Both the position numbers and the translations under genes were made by a program. The notes under the pieces were generated by a model. The model was not told where the DNA came from and searched no databases. It saw only the letters and a list, made by a program, of their open reading frames with translations. Of a stretch of DNA of 64,000 nucleotides, positions 55,721 to 64,000 are shown piece after piece. Within the stretch, counting starts at the first letter, position 1; each line of letters opens with the position of its first letter. Source of the stretch: Taudactylus pleione (Eukaryota > Chordata > Amphibia > Anura > Myobatrachidae); contig JAUIMM010000088.1 in assembly GCA_031769625.1 (NCBI GenBank), positions 7,393,501-7,457,500 on the forward strand, in the 5' to 3' direction.

Positions 55721-56051
55721 TTGGCTGATAGACTTGAATTAAGAGTTGAGTTTTGAGGGGACTGGTGGCTAATATAATAGGATGTGGTAATGTGTTCCAC
55801 AGCTTCAGGAGCAGCATGAGCAGAATCCTAGAGACAGGCATGTGAGGAGAAATAAATGGGATGAGCACCCCTATTTCCTTATAAGAAGGATAATAAACTG
55901 TGGTATGAAAGTGTCGTAGAAAAAAAATAACAAGTCACAGGTTTATCTCTCTGTTTATTAACCAAAAAGAATCATGTAGGTTTGCTTGTGGCTAACAGTG
56001 GGACTCCCGATATGGCTTGGCAGTATTGGTTTGCGCAATCAATTAAATCAG
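55721..56051. other. no gene recognised
   Basis: Flank of the LTR element; unassigned. Confidence 0.35.
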
Positions 56052-57969
56052 TGTAACCCTTTTTCTTACTGGGTCAATAAATTGTGCCTCCACCCAAGCT
56101 TTATTTTATAATGATTCTCAAGGGGATGGCTTGGGTCGTCCCCCACCAACACATTAAGTAACAAGACACTTTCTTATAATGTTAGAACTACTCACAAAAT
56201 AAATATTATGACTAAAAGAAATACTAGTTTATTTGTCTGGAACACTTCTTCTCTGCGATTCACCTAAGATTAATAATGGTATCATGTAATACAAGGTTAT
56301 TGAATAGTACAACAATAATAATAATTCAGATACTTTAACTAAATTAATATAGTTATTCCCCTCTAGCTTTCATCTTACACGGCCACACCTATAAATCTAC
56401 ATTGGTGAACTTTATATTAAGTAGGCTTTACAACTCCTGATAGGATCCTTTGATCCCCTTAGCGTCTTACTTAGTTATATGATACCCTTCAACTCTTAAC
56501 AGAAACCTCCCCCTTGTACCTGCTGAGTATACAATTTACTCCCGTATGCTAATTGACTCAAACTAATTAATCACTCCACACAGCCCTTCCTAATAACTAT
56601 ACACATAACTCTATTAATATTTCAATACCATGGTATTGCGATATTGCTTTAAATATAATAGTAGATGTCTAATATCAGTCTCCACTAGCTTTTGGAATTG
56701 TTTTATGGACCCCCTTCAGTAGAGTTGACTTGAAAGGTGCAAACCAGGTTTGGAAGGGATGGTCGTTAGAAAATGTCCTGTGTCCAAAGCGAAGTTCTCA
56801 CTGTTCCTCAGATGTAGGTTGGAATGGATATACTGTAGTATATATAGGTGGATATTAAAGTGTTCACAAGAAGATATCTTTATCAATAGGTGTGACGTCT
56901 ATGTCTTTCTCCTTTATAGCGTAGGTGCCACAGCTGTCATAGCAGTTTAGTGCTAATTTCTCCACAGTGCATTCCTTAGTATGTGCAGATACAGTATAGG
57001 AGGTTCCCTTATTATAGCTGTAATCAGGCAGAGCTCTGTATGGGCTCAGTATGTGGGAGTTGGTTTGACTGGAGCTGTGCTTAGTACCACTTCCTCTCCT
57101 GAGGTAACTTCACTATAATGCGCTACCTGATCTCCCTACGAATATTTGTGAGGTAGTCTGACTTGATGTACTAAACAATCCTGTCACAGAATTATATAAA
57201 TGACAAAGGGCAGTAAGTCTGTTAACACTAGTGACTCATATATCTATGAACTTGGTTTGCTGAGGGGGTATATACATATATTTACTTTGTTGATGCTGTG
57301 TCCTAATTTACCAGCAGATAACAAGATGTGAGTGGCTGCTTTCATTAGTGGGGCAGGTACTGACCTCTCCAGATTTCTTCCAGTCAGCACCTTTTCTCCA
57401 GCTGCTTCCACAAATATACCCACCAATAGCTATTGGGGGCTGTAAGCTGATCCTCTCCCCTCACACATTTGACGTCCACCTCCTGTGGATGCTCCCTCAC
57501 ATATCTCTGTTGCAGCTGCAGGCTTTAGCAGTGCGGGAGCCTGTCCCCTCATTTAGGCCATTACCTCAGGAACTGCTCCCCCTTTCCCCTCACCATATGT
57601 AGGGGAGCCAACAGGTCTCTCCCTGTTCAGTCAGTCACCTCACCACTAACTGTCACTCCCCTTGCCTCAGTGCTATTTATAGCTTCTCATGGGTTGTCAT
57701 GGAAACCTTCACATCACCCCACTGCTAACCGCATGATGGACACTCCTAAGATTAACCCCCTCAATACTGCCTAAATTAGGCAAGGGGGCCTCTCAGACCC
57801 TCCAGGCCACAACTTGTATTAATAAATATTTTAATTCAATCCTGCTCTCCTTATAACTAAAAGACCACAATACATTTATGAACAAATAAATAATAATATT
57901 TTACAAGATCCTGTAAACATCATATCTTGCATATGATATAGGTACCCATCACTCTAAATGGAGGCTACA
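56052..57969 (-). repeat. 3' LTR of the Y-box retroelement
   Basis: Minus strand: TGTAGCCTCCATTTAGAG ... AAAAAGGGTTACA. The small ORFs inside (56750, 57244, 57348) occur identically in the other LTR and have no recognisable homology. Confidence 0.95.
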
Positions 57970-57979
57970 CTCTCCCCCT
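57970..57979 (-). promoter_or_regulatory. polypurine tract of the Y-box retroelement
   Basis: AGGGGGAGAG on the minus strand, immediately before the 3' LTR: the standard position for second-strand priming. Confidence 0.85.
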
Positions 57980-58054
57980 GGTGCATTGACAAATCACTTT
58001 TTTCTAAAAAATTTGCCAGTGCACCACTAATAATGCATACAATGCTTATATATC

Positions 58055-58267
58055 CTAAATGATAATAAAATTATTAGATCCATTTATAACTCGTTGAAGC
58101 ATATTAGTTCGCCACTCTAATTCAATCTTTTGAGCAGATGGCCAATTAGAAAGGAATGGTACTACAAAGATCTCTTGTCTCCTCCTGATGACATTCTCTT
58201 GGGCTTTTATTTCAGAGTTACTTCTTTTGCTTCCTCCCTGCTTTGCTCTTTTTGGGTGTGTCCACAT
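58055..58267 (-). CDS. small ORF overlapping the end of the Y-box ORF in the -1 frame
   Basis: Seventy codons from an ATG at 58267, overlapping the last 20 codons of the 622-codon ORF and running 150 nt beyond it. Its frame is -1 relative to that ORF, the same relation as gag to pol. The product is basic ('[19 protein letters not shown]') with no family I recognise. No canonical slippery heptamer was seen in the overlap. It may be chance or a relic of a pol N-terminus. Confidence 0.3.
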   Translation of the reverse strand: MWTHPKRAKQGGSKRSNSEIKAQENVIRRRQEIFVVPFLSNWPSAQKIELEWRTNMLQRVINGSNNFIII

Positions 58268-60075
58268 TGGTCTTCTAAATCTATGCTATTGGGTTCCTGA
58301 ATAATTTGACCATGCATTGGAGCTTTGGAATATTGTGTCAAGACAAAGTTAGTATGTACTTCATTTTGATGATCTTTTTCTTCTAGTGAAATGTCTGAGT
58401 TTGTCAAAGTTTTAGTATCTAAATCTGCAACAGCTTGACCCTGGGGCCTGGTGTCTCGGTGTCTCCAACTGGAACAAGGTTGGTTGTGGGATGAAACAAG
58501 GTGTCTGGTCTGGGCTGGATTATGGGGAAAGGATTTTTTGCCATCCCTCTCTCTCTCTTGCCTTCGTTTTGCATATATTCCTTCTCCCCCAACCTTTCTT
58601 CTTCTTGGCTGATGACAAAATCTGCATATTCCTCGATGGTTTTGAGCAAATCGACTTCCTTTCACCGGTAAACCTCCAGGGCCGGTCACATTGGATGCTT
58701 GTGTTCCCTTCATTCCATCCACCACATTGAATTCTACACTTTCTCCCTCTCCAACACTTAACAAAAGCTTCATGGGGTTACTTCTTGTGATAGCAGTCCA
58801 ATGGACAAAGACATCTCTTTGGTTGTCATGCCTTCTAATGAATCCATAGCCTTTTTGAACATTGAACCACACAACCATACCAGATATTTTAGGGCTATCT
58901 GCTGTTTCTCCCAGCAAATTAACCTCCACTTCTTCAGTCTGTAAGGCAACGTCTCTAGTATCCATGGAAAACTCACTAGGATAGGTTTCAGGAGTGGTTT
59001 TTACGGAGTTGGCAAGGGTGTTGTTCTCAGATTCTAGTTGCATTAAATTTGCCTTCATTTCAAAAAGACTAATCTGGTCCTTTTTTTTAGCTGTTTCCGC
59101 CGCTTCCAAGAGTTGGGACATCTCGTTCAACTGTGCTTCAAGAAGATGGGCTGTTTCTTCTTGTTGCAGAGACCTCTGTATATTATGTTCTTGCTCTAAC
59201 CTTTTTTCTTTATTCTCCTGCTGCAGTTGTTCCAGTTCTCTGGTTAGCGTATCAAGCTCTTGTTGCAATTCCTTGTTCTTTTTCTGTAGTTGAAGGTTGA
59301 ACTTTTGTTCTTCCTTAATTTTACTTTTCAACTCATCCCCATTAATTTCTCTCTTTGAATACACTTCGTCACGTAAAAGATTTGACAACCATTTAACATG
59401 TTTTAACCGTACATTTGCTATATATTCCATTATGCCTAAATTGTACTGGACATCATTTGGTCTTTTCCGCAACAACTCTTCGTGCTCCTTGTACTCTGCA
59501 AATATCTGTTCCATAATTGCTACCTTTTCCTTTTCTCTTGCTTCTTTATCTCCTTCCACAAACTTCTCTTCCCATTTATACCTAACTACCTGTCTCTTCG
59601 GCTCCTCCAGAGCATCTGGGATGGCTATTTCGGTACCCAAACTGGAGCCTTTGTTTTTATCATTTTCATTCTTTTTATCTATACTATACCCTTTTCTTTT
59701 TATCACTGCCACTGTTGCTGCCTCTAGTTCTCCTGGTATCTTCCCGTCTTCAGGTAATACACCAGTGCATATGGATTCTACTATTTTTTCACTTATACTA
59801 CCCTCACTATCATATTCATGTAGTTTAAATATTTCTTTCCTACCCTTTGTCCTTCTTCTCTTTCCCATCATGGCAACGTCATTTTCTAACCCTTTATCAT
59901 CTTTACTTTCATGAACTCCTAATATCACATCCCCCTTTGGCTTTTTCACACCCACTTTTTCTAAGTCTATCCACCTCTCATCCCTTTGATTCTCCTTATG
60001 GGTTCCAGCTCCCCCAACTGCCACAGCAAGGGCATTAACGCCTACCTCTTCCTTATTCTTTTGTTTCTTTCCCAT
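58207..60075 (-). CDS. 622-aa coiled-coil / Y-box cold-shock-domain protein of an LTR retroelement
   Basis: Intact ORF filling most of the interior. The ATG has a good context (A at -3, G at +4). Residues 1-90 are Lys-rich with an NLS-like '[10 protein letters not shown]' (71-80). Residues about 245-357 are a long Gln/Glu/Leu coiled coil ('[20 protein letters not shown]'). Residues about 397-477 are a complete cold-shock domain with RNP-1 'KGYGFI' (408-413), RNP-2 'DVFVHW' (421-426), and the Y-box-specific 'TAITRSNP', '[13 protein letters not shown]' and '[16 protein letters not shown]'. Residues 484-545 are basic with a lone C-x2-C-H and no full CCHC knuckle. The domain is much closer to vertebrate YBX proteins than to Lin28 or bacterial Csp. 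Y-box proteins bind and mask mRNA, in frogs especially in oocytes, so a gag-like role in packaging the element's RNA is a reasonable inference. The coiled coil could multimerise it. Not a host gene: it lies exactly between LTRs with TSD. Confidence 0.88.
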   Translation of the reverse strand: MGKKQKNKEEVGVNALAVAVGGAGTHKENQRDERWIDLEKVGVKKPKGDVILGVHESKDDKGLENDVAMMGKRRRTKGRKEIFKLHEYDSEGSISEKIVESICTGVLPEDGKIPGELEAATVAVIKRKGYSIDKKNENDKNKGSSLGTEIAIPDALEEPKRQVVRYKWEEKFVEGDKEAREKEKVAIMEQIFAEYKEHEELLRKRPNDVQYNLGIMEYIANVRLKHVKWLSNLLRDEVYSKREINGDELKSKIKEEQKFNLQLQKKNKELQQELDTLTRELEQLQQENKEKRLEQEHNIQRSLQQEETAHLLEAQLNEMSQLLEAAETAKKKDQISLFEMKANLMQLESENNTLANSVKTTPETYPSEFSMDTRDVALQTEEVEVNLLGETADSPKISGMVVWFNVQKGYGFIRRHDNQRDVFVHWTAITRSNPMKLLLSVGEGESVEFNVVDGMKGTQASNVTGPGGLPVKGSRFAQNHRGICRFCHQPRRRKVGGEGIYAKRRQERERDGKKSFPHNPAQTRHLVSSHNQPCSSWRHRDTRPQGQAVADLDTKTLTNSDISLEEKDHQNEVHTNFVLTQYSKAPMHGQIIQEPNSIDLEDQCGHTQKEQSREEAKEVTLK

Positions 60076-60179
60076 AATGGTGGGAGTCTATTTGACTGTG
60101 CAGATTCGGGATCCAAAAACTTCTCTGTAATGAATGACCTTAACACCTTCTGGTAACAGACTCTGAGTGTATTCTCGAT

Positions 60180-60197
60180 CTCAGCAATGTGCCTCCA
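60180..60197 (-). promoter_or_regulatory. candidate primer-binding site
   Basis: TGGAGGCACATTGCTGAG starts with TGG as tRNA-primed sites do, and TGGAGG would suit a tRNA ending CCTCCA (alanine type). The rest does not match a tRNA I recognise. The first ten bases also occur in the LTR tail at 56093-56102 and 60241-60250. Confidence 0.45.
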
Positions 60198-60199
60198 AA

Positions 60200-62117
60200 T
60201 GTAACCCTTTTTCTTACTGGGTCAATAAATTGTGCCTCCACCCAAGCTTTATTTTATAATGATTCTCAAGGGGATGGCTTGGGTCGTCCCCCACCAACAC
60301 ATTAAGTAACAAGACACTTTCTTATAATGTTAGAACTACTCACAAAATAAATATTATGACTAAAAGAAATACTAGTTTATTTGTCTGGAACACTTCTTCT
60401 CTGCGATTCACCTAAGATTAATAATGGTATCATGTAATACAAGGTTATTGAATAGTACAACAATAATAATAATTCAGATACTTTAACTAAATTAATATAG
60501 TTATTCCCCTCTAGCTTTCATCTTACATGGCCACACCTATAAATCTACATTGGTGAACTTTATATTAAGTAGGCTTTACAACTCCTGATAGGATCCTTTG
60601 ATCCCCTTAGCGTCTTACTTAGTTATATGATACCCTTCAACTCTTAACAGAAACCTCCCCCTTGTACCTGCTGAGTATACAATTTACTCCCGTATGCTAA
60701 TTGACTCAAACTAATTAATCACTCCACACAGCCCTTCCTAATAACTATACACATAACTCTATTAATATTTCAATACCATGGTATTGCGATATTGCTTTAA
60801 ATATAATAGTAGATGTCTAATATCAGTCTCCACTAGCTTTTGGAATTGTTTTATGGACCCCCTTCAGTAGAGTTGACTTGAAAGGTGCAAACCAGGTTTG
60901 GAAGGGATGGTCGTTAGAAAATGTCCTGTGTCCAAAGCGAAGTTCTCACTGTTCCTCGGATGTAGGTTGGAATGGATATACTGTAGTATATATAGGTGGA
61001 TATTAAAGTGTTCACAAGAAGATATCTTTATCAATAGGTGTGACGTCTATGTCTTTCTCCTTTATAGCGTAGGTGCCACAGCTGTCATAGCAGTTTAGTG
61101 CTAATTTCTCCACAGTGCATTCCTTAGTATGTGCAGATACAGTATAGGAGGTTCCCTTATTATAGCTGTAATCAGGCAGAGCTCTGTATGGGCTCAGTAT
61201 GTGGGAGTTGGTTTGACTGGAGCTGTGCTTAGTACCACTTCCTCTCCTGAGGTAACTTCACTATAATGCGCTACCTGATCTCCCTACGAATATTTGTGAG
61301 GTAGTCTGACTTGATGTACTAAACAATCCTGTCACAGAATTATATAAATGACAAAGGGCAGTAAGTCTGTTAACACTAGTGACTCATATATCTATGAACT
61401 TGGTTTGCTGAGGGGGTATATACATATATTTACTTTGTTGATGCTGTGTCCTAATTTACCAGCAGATAACAAGATGTGAGTGGCTGCTTTCATTAGTGGG
61501 GCAGGTACTGACCTCTCCAGATTTCTTCCAGTCAGCACCTTTTCTCCAGCTGCTTCCACAAATATACCCACCAATAGCTATTGGGGGCTGTAAGCTGATC
61601 CTCTCCCCTCACACATTTGACGTCCACCTCCTGCGGATGCTCCCTCACATATCTCTGTTGCAGCTGCAGGCTTTAGCAGTGCGGGAGCCTGTCCCCTCAT
61701 TTAGGCCATTACCTCAGGAACTGCTCCCCCTTTCCCCTCACCATATGTAGGGGAGCCAACAGGTCTCTCCCTGTTCAGTCAGTCACCTCACCACTAACTG
61801 TCACTCCCCTTGCCTCAGTGCTATTTATAGCTTCTCATGGGTTGTCATGGAAACCTTCACATCACCCCACTGCTAACCGCATGATGGACACTCCTAAGAT
61901 TAACCCCCTCAATACTGCCTAAATTAGGCAAGGGGGCCTCTCAGACCCTCCAGGCCACAACTTGTATTAATAAATATTTTAATTCAATCCTGCTCTCCTT
62001 ATAACTAAAAGACCACAATACATTTATGAACAAATGAATAATAATATTTTACAAGATCCTGTAAACATCATATCTTGTATATGATATAGGTACCCATCAC
62101 TCTAAATGGAGGCTACA
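60200..62117 (-). repeat. 5' LTR of the Y-box retroelement
   Basis: 1918 bp, nearly identical to the 3' LTR. A 124-nt leader separates it from the ATG. Confidence 0.95.
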
Positions 62118-62149
62118 TCAGCACAGACTTAATACATTTCACTGAGAAG

Positions 62150-62290
62150 AAATAAACAGGGACAATTCTGGTGGCTAGTATATAAAGCAGATCTAACATC
62201 TGGTAGCTTGTATATAAAACATTTGTACTGTGCATCTGGTGACTAATAGATGGAGCAGATCTAAAATCTGATGGATATAACATTAAGGAA
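62150..62290. repeat. degenerate satellite (same core as 3780-4200)
   Basis: TCTGGTGGCTAGTATATAAAGCAGATCTAAC repeats three to four times. The array continues at 63426-63535 on the other side of the hAT-type insert. Confidence 0.6.
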
Positions 62291-62450
62291 ACCACTAGAG
62301 TTGCCTACCCTCCTGCATTTTGAGGGGAGCCTCCAGAATTAAGGTGGGAGCTCCCGCCACCCCGCAAAGTAGGCTGATTAAAAATCCGGACTGTGCATGC
62401 ACAAGTCCGGAGGCAAAGGGGGCGGGCCAGAGCTGCATGAGACTATGGGG

Positions 62451-62626
62451 CAGATGTATGAAGCTCTGGAAAGTGATATAGTGCAGAGTGATAAACGACC
62501 AGCCACTCATCTCCCAACTGTCATGTTACAGGCTGTGTTTGAAAAATGACAGTTGGGAGCTGATTGGTTGGCCGTTTATCACTCACCACTTTACCACTTC
62601 CCAGAGCTTCATACATCTGCCCCAGA
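62451..62626. mobile_element. palindromic MITE, 'GGGGCAGATGTATGAAG' family
   Basis: Inverted arms GGGGCAGATGTATGAAGCTCTGG / CCAGAGCTTCATACATCTGCCCC, with inner AACTGTCATGTTACAGGCTGTGTTTGAAAAATGACAGTT. Relative of 11278-11448. Confidence 0.82.
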
Positions 62627-62632
62627 GTGTTA

Positions 62633-62906
62633 TGCTGGCCATACACTAGTACGATGCGATTCATCGTGCGTTTTCCCTTGAACTCCCTGGCAGTCCCGGC
62701 CGCACAATTTGGTGCTTATTTCACACACGTTCTGCATACGATTATGATAGATAATATGGGCTGCACATCTGATCATACGATACAATAGAACAGCGGCGGG
62801 AGCATGCATCGGATCATATCCTACCTAAATACTACACGATTTCGACATAATTCATCGTACAACACGTCTAAAATCTGGCAATCGGCGCTAGAGTATGGCC
62901 AGCATT
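62633..62906. mobile_element. palindromic MITE, 'ATGCTGGCCATACACTAG' family
   Basis: ATGCTGGCCATACACTAG ... CTAGAGTATGGCCAGCAT. The left end of a related copy is at 19408-19440 (AATGCTGGGTACACACTGGCCGATC). Confidence 0.7.
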
Positions 62907-62954
62907 AGAGCTCACTGTAGCTCCTGCCAAATCTATTCATTTCAGTGCCGTGGG

Positions 62955-63215
62955 GGAGATCTATTAATGTGTGTGTGTGAATCTATTAATGTGATGTGTG
63001 TGTGACTGTGTGTGTGGAAATCTATTAATGTAAATGTTTGTGTTGAGAGGGTCTATTAATGTGTATGTGTTGGGGGGGAATCTATTCATGTAAATGTGTG
63101 TGTGTGGGGGGAATCTATTCATGTAAATGTGTGTGTGTGGAGAGGATCTATTAATGTGAATGTGCGTGTGGGGGGAATCTATTAATGTATATGTGTGCAT
63201 GTGAGGAGCAATTAA
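62955..63215. repeat. minisatellite, about 32-bp unit
   Basis: Eight or so units of AATCTATTAATGTRWATGTGTGTGTGKGGGG. The His/Thr-rich minus-strand ORF across it is a by-product. Confidence 0.85.
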
Positions 63216-63535
63216 TGTCAATGTGGCAGGGCAAAAATATATTGTCAGTGGGGGAGCTAGGGTGTCAGCCTATAGGAATATATACACCCTTAGGTGGAGC
63301 TAGACACGCCCTTTGGGTGGAAAAGACCACGCCCCCACAACAGCGCGCCACGTGCGGCGCATTCTACAGCCATCTGCAATCTCCCTCAAAGTGATTTTCA
63401 AAAGTAGGCAAGTATGGGAAACCACCAGTCTGGTATTAATATAGAAATCAAACCTCTGTTCTAATCGCTAGTATATAAAGCAGAATAATCTAGTTTAGTC
63501 GCAGATCTCTAATCTGGTGGCTGGTATTTAAATCA

Positions 63536-64000
63536 CTAACCCACACCATATCATCTCGCACTCATCAGTCTCCGCTGACATGTGTCTCTGCTCTGTTGCT
63601 AGCTCGATGCCTGGGTGAAAGAGCTTCCTGAAGCTCTGATTAACATGTAGCAGACAGCACGGAATGATCGGATTTGTTAATAGTACCAGGAGGGGAAAGC
63701 AGCAGGTATAGCCGACTACAGCATCCAATACACGCCAACTGCACACAGCTTCCTGTCAGCCAGTATGTTTAATCAAAGCCACCGGAAGCTGTTCTTCACC
63801 TTAACAACAAGCATGTGGCAGATTTTGAGTCCTGTGGTTGAAACTTCATGAGCATAAGTTCCTCTACCCACCGCCTATCACCCACCGATACGTGTAGTAC
63901 CTAGTTCCCTGATGATGGCACTGGGAACAGAATCTGATATCGCACATTATGCCAGTGTGTTTGAAGGAGATCATTCATGCATAATTGAAGCAGGCCCAGC
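63536..64000. other. no gene recognised
   Basis: No repeat boundary or coding homology seen. Confidence 0.35.

Larger units (their letters stand above)
56052..62117 (-). mobile_element. non-autonomous LTR retroelement carrying a Y-box/cold-shock ORF, TSD TCAG
   Basis: Two 1918-bp LTRs (56052-57969, 60200-62117), TG...CA, flanked by TCAG (56048-56051, 62118-62121). On the minus strand a primer-site candidate TGGAGGCACATTGCTGAG (60197-60180) starts 2 nt after the 5' LTR. A purine tract AGGGGGAGAG (57979-57970) abuts the 3' LTR. AATAAA occurs 48 nt before the LTR end (56105-56100). The 2.23-kb interior encodes one 622-codon ORF and no protease, RT or integrase, so it must use another element's enzymes, like LARD-type elements. 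The LTRs differ at about five of 1918 sites (for example 56818 A/G, 56389 C/T, 57484 T/C, 57887 A/G, 57930 C/T), the youngest element here. Confidence 0.92.
62296..63417. mobile_element. hAT-type element in satellite, TSD GAAACCAC
   Basis: GAAACCAC at 62288-62295 and 63418-63425. Ends TAGAGTTGCCTACC and GTAGGCAAGTATGG. Contains two MITEs and a minisatellite; no transposase. Confidence 0.68.

Noticed and set aside
58207..60075. Processed pseudogene or true host YBX gene
   Set aside because: The ORF is intronless but sits exactly between matching LTRs with PPT and TSD, and its N-terminal coiled coil is not part of YBX proteins. It is element-encoded.
58207..60075. Lin28-like protein (cold-shock domain plus zinc knuckles)
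   Set aside because: The domain has the Y-box signature and there are no paired CCHC knuckles; only one C-x2-C-H.

Overview
This is repeat-dominated vertebrate nuclear DNA, most likely from a large-genome amphibian and probably a frog. The evidence for that is the mixture of a DIRS-like element, Ty3/gypsy elements including a sushi/Tf1-type chromovirus, BED/hAT transposons, a tRNA-headed SINE and many palindromic MITEs with 3-bp target-site duplications (TSDs) of frog type. I found no convincing host gene, rRNA or functional tRNA gene and no bacterial feature. The species cannot be fixed from the sequence alone.

Layout. 1-3405: decayed DIRS-like tyrosine-recombinase retrotransposon (minus strand). 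3405-4200: degenerate satellite. 4576-7096: old hAT copy split by a MITE. 7097-11129: a second hAT-type element (plus strand) with a BED-finger remnant, internal tandem repeats, two hairpin-chain MITEs and a 1-kb palindrome nested in it. 11278-23256: mainly MITEs, including a 2.56-kb near-perfect palindrome (14830-17385) and a MITE carrying two other MITEs (17868-19060). 23281-26064 and 26561-28742: two hAT-type elements with exact or near-exact 8-bp TSDs, stuffed with minisatellites and nested MITEs. 29859-33139: hAT element with transposase fragments and a 139-bp tandem array. 34035-37282: MITEs, low-complexity arrays and two long perfect hairpins.

37674-51760 is an 8.5-kb Ty3/gypsy element (LTRs about 1.61 kb, 4-bp TSD) on the minus strand. 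A 5.6-kb chromovirus (39824-45398, LTRs 669/684 bp, 5-bp TSD) has inserted into the end of its integrase gene. Both have canonical -1 frameshift heptamers in the correct gag frame. Both have LTR pairs differing by well under 1% and carry only a few nonsense codons, so both are recent arrivals. The chromovirus has the sequence signature of Tf1/sushi-type self-priming.

The most striking object is 56052-62117. It is a structurally complete and very young LTR retroelement with 1918-bp LTRs (about 5 differences), a 4-bp TSD, a polypurine tract and a candidate primer-binding site. It has no pol. Almost all of its internal region is one intact 622-codon minus-strand ORF. That ORF encodes a basic N-terminal region, a long coiled coil, a complete Y-box-type cold-shock domain and a basic C-terminal tail. 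It looks like a non-autonomous retroelement that has captured a host Y-box RNA-binding domain. From 62118 to the end there is satellite, another hAT-type element with nested MITEs, and unassigned sequence.
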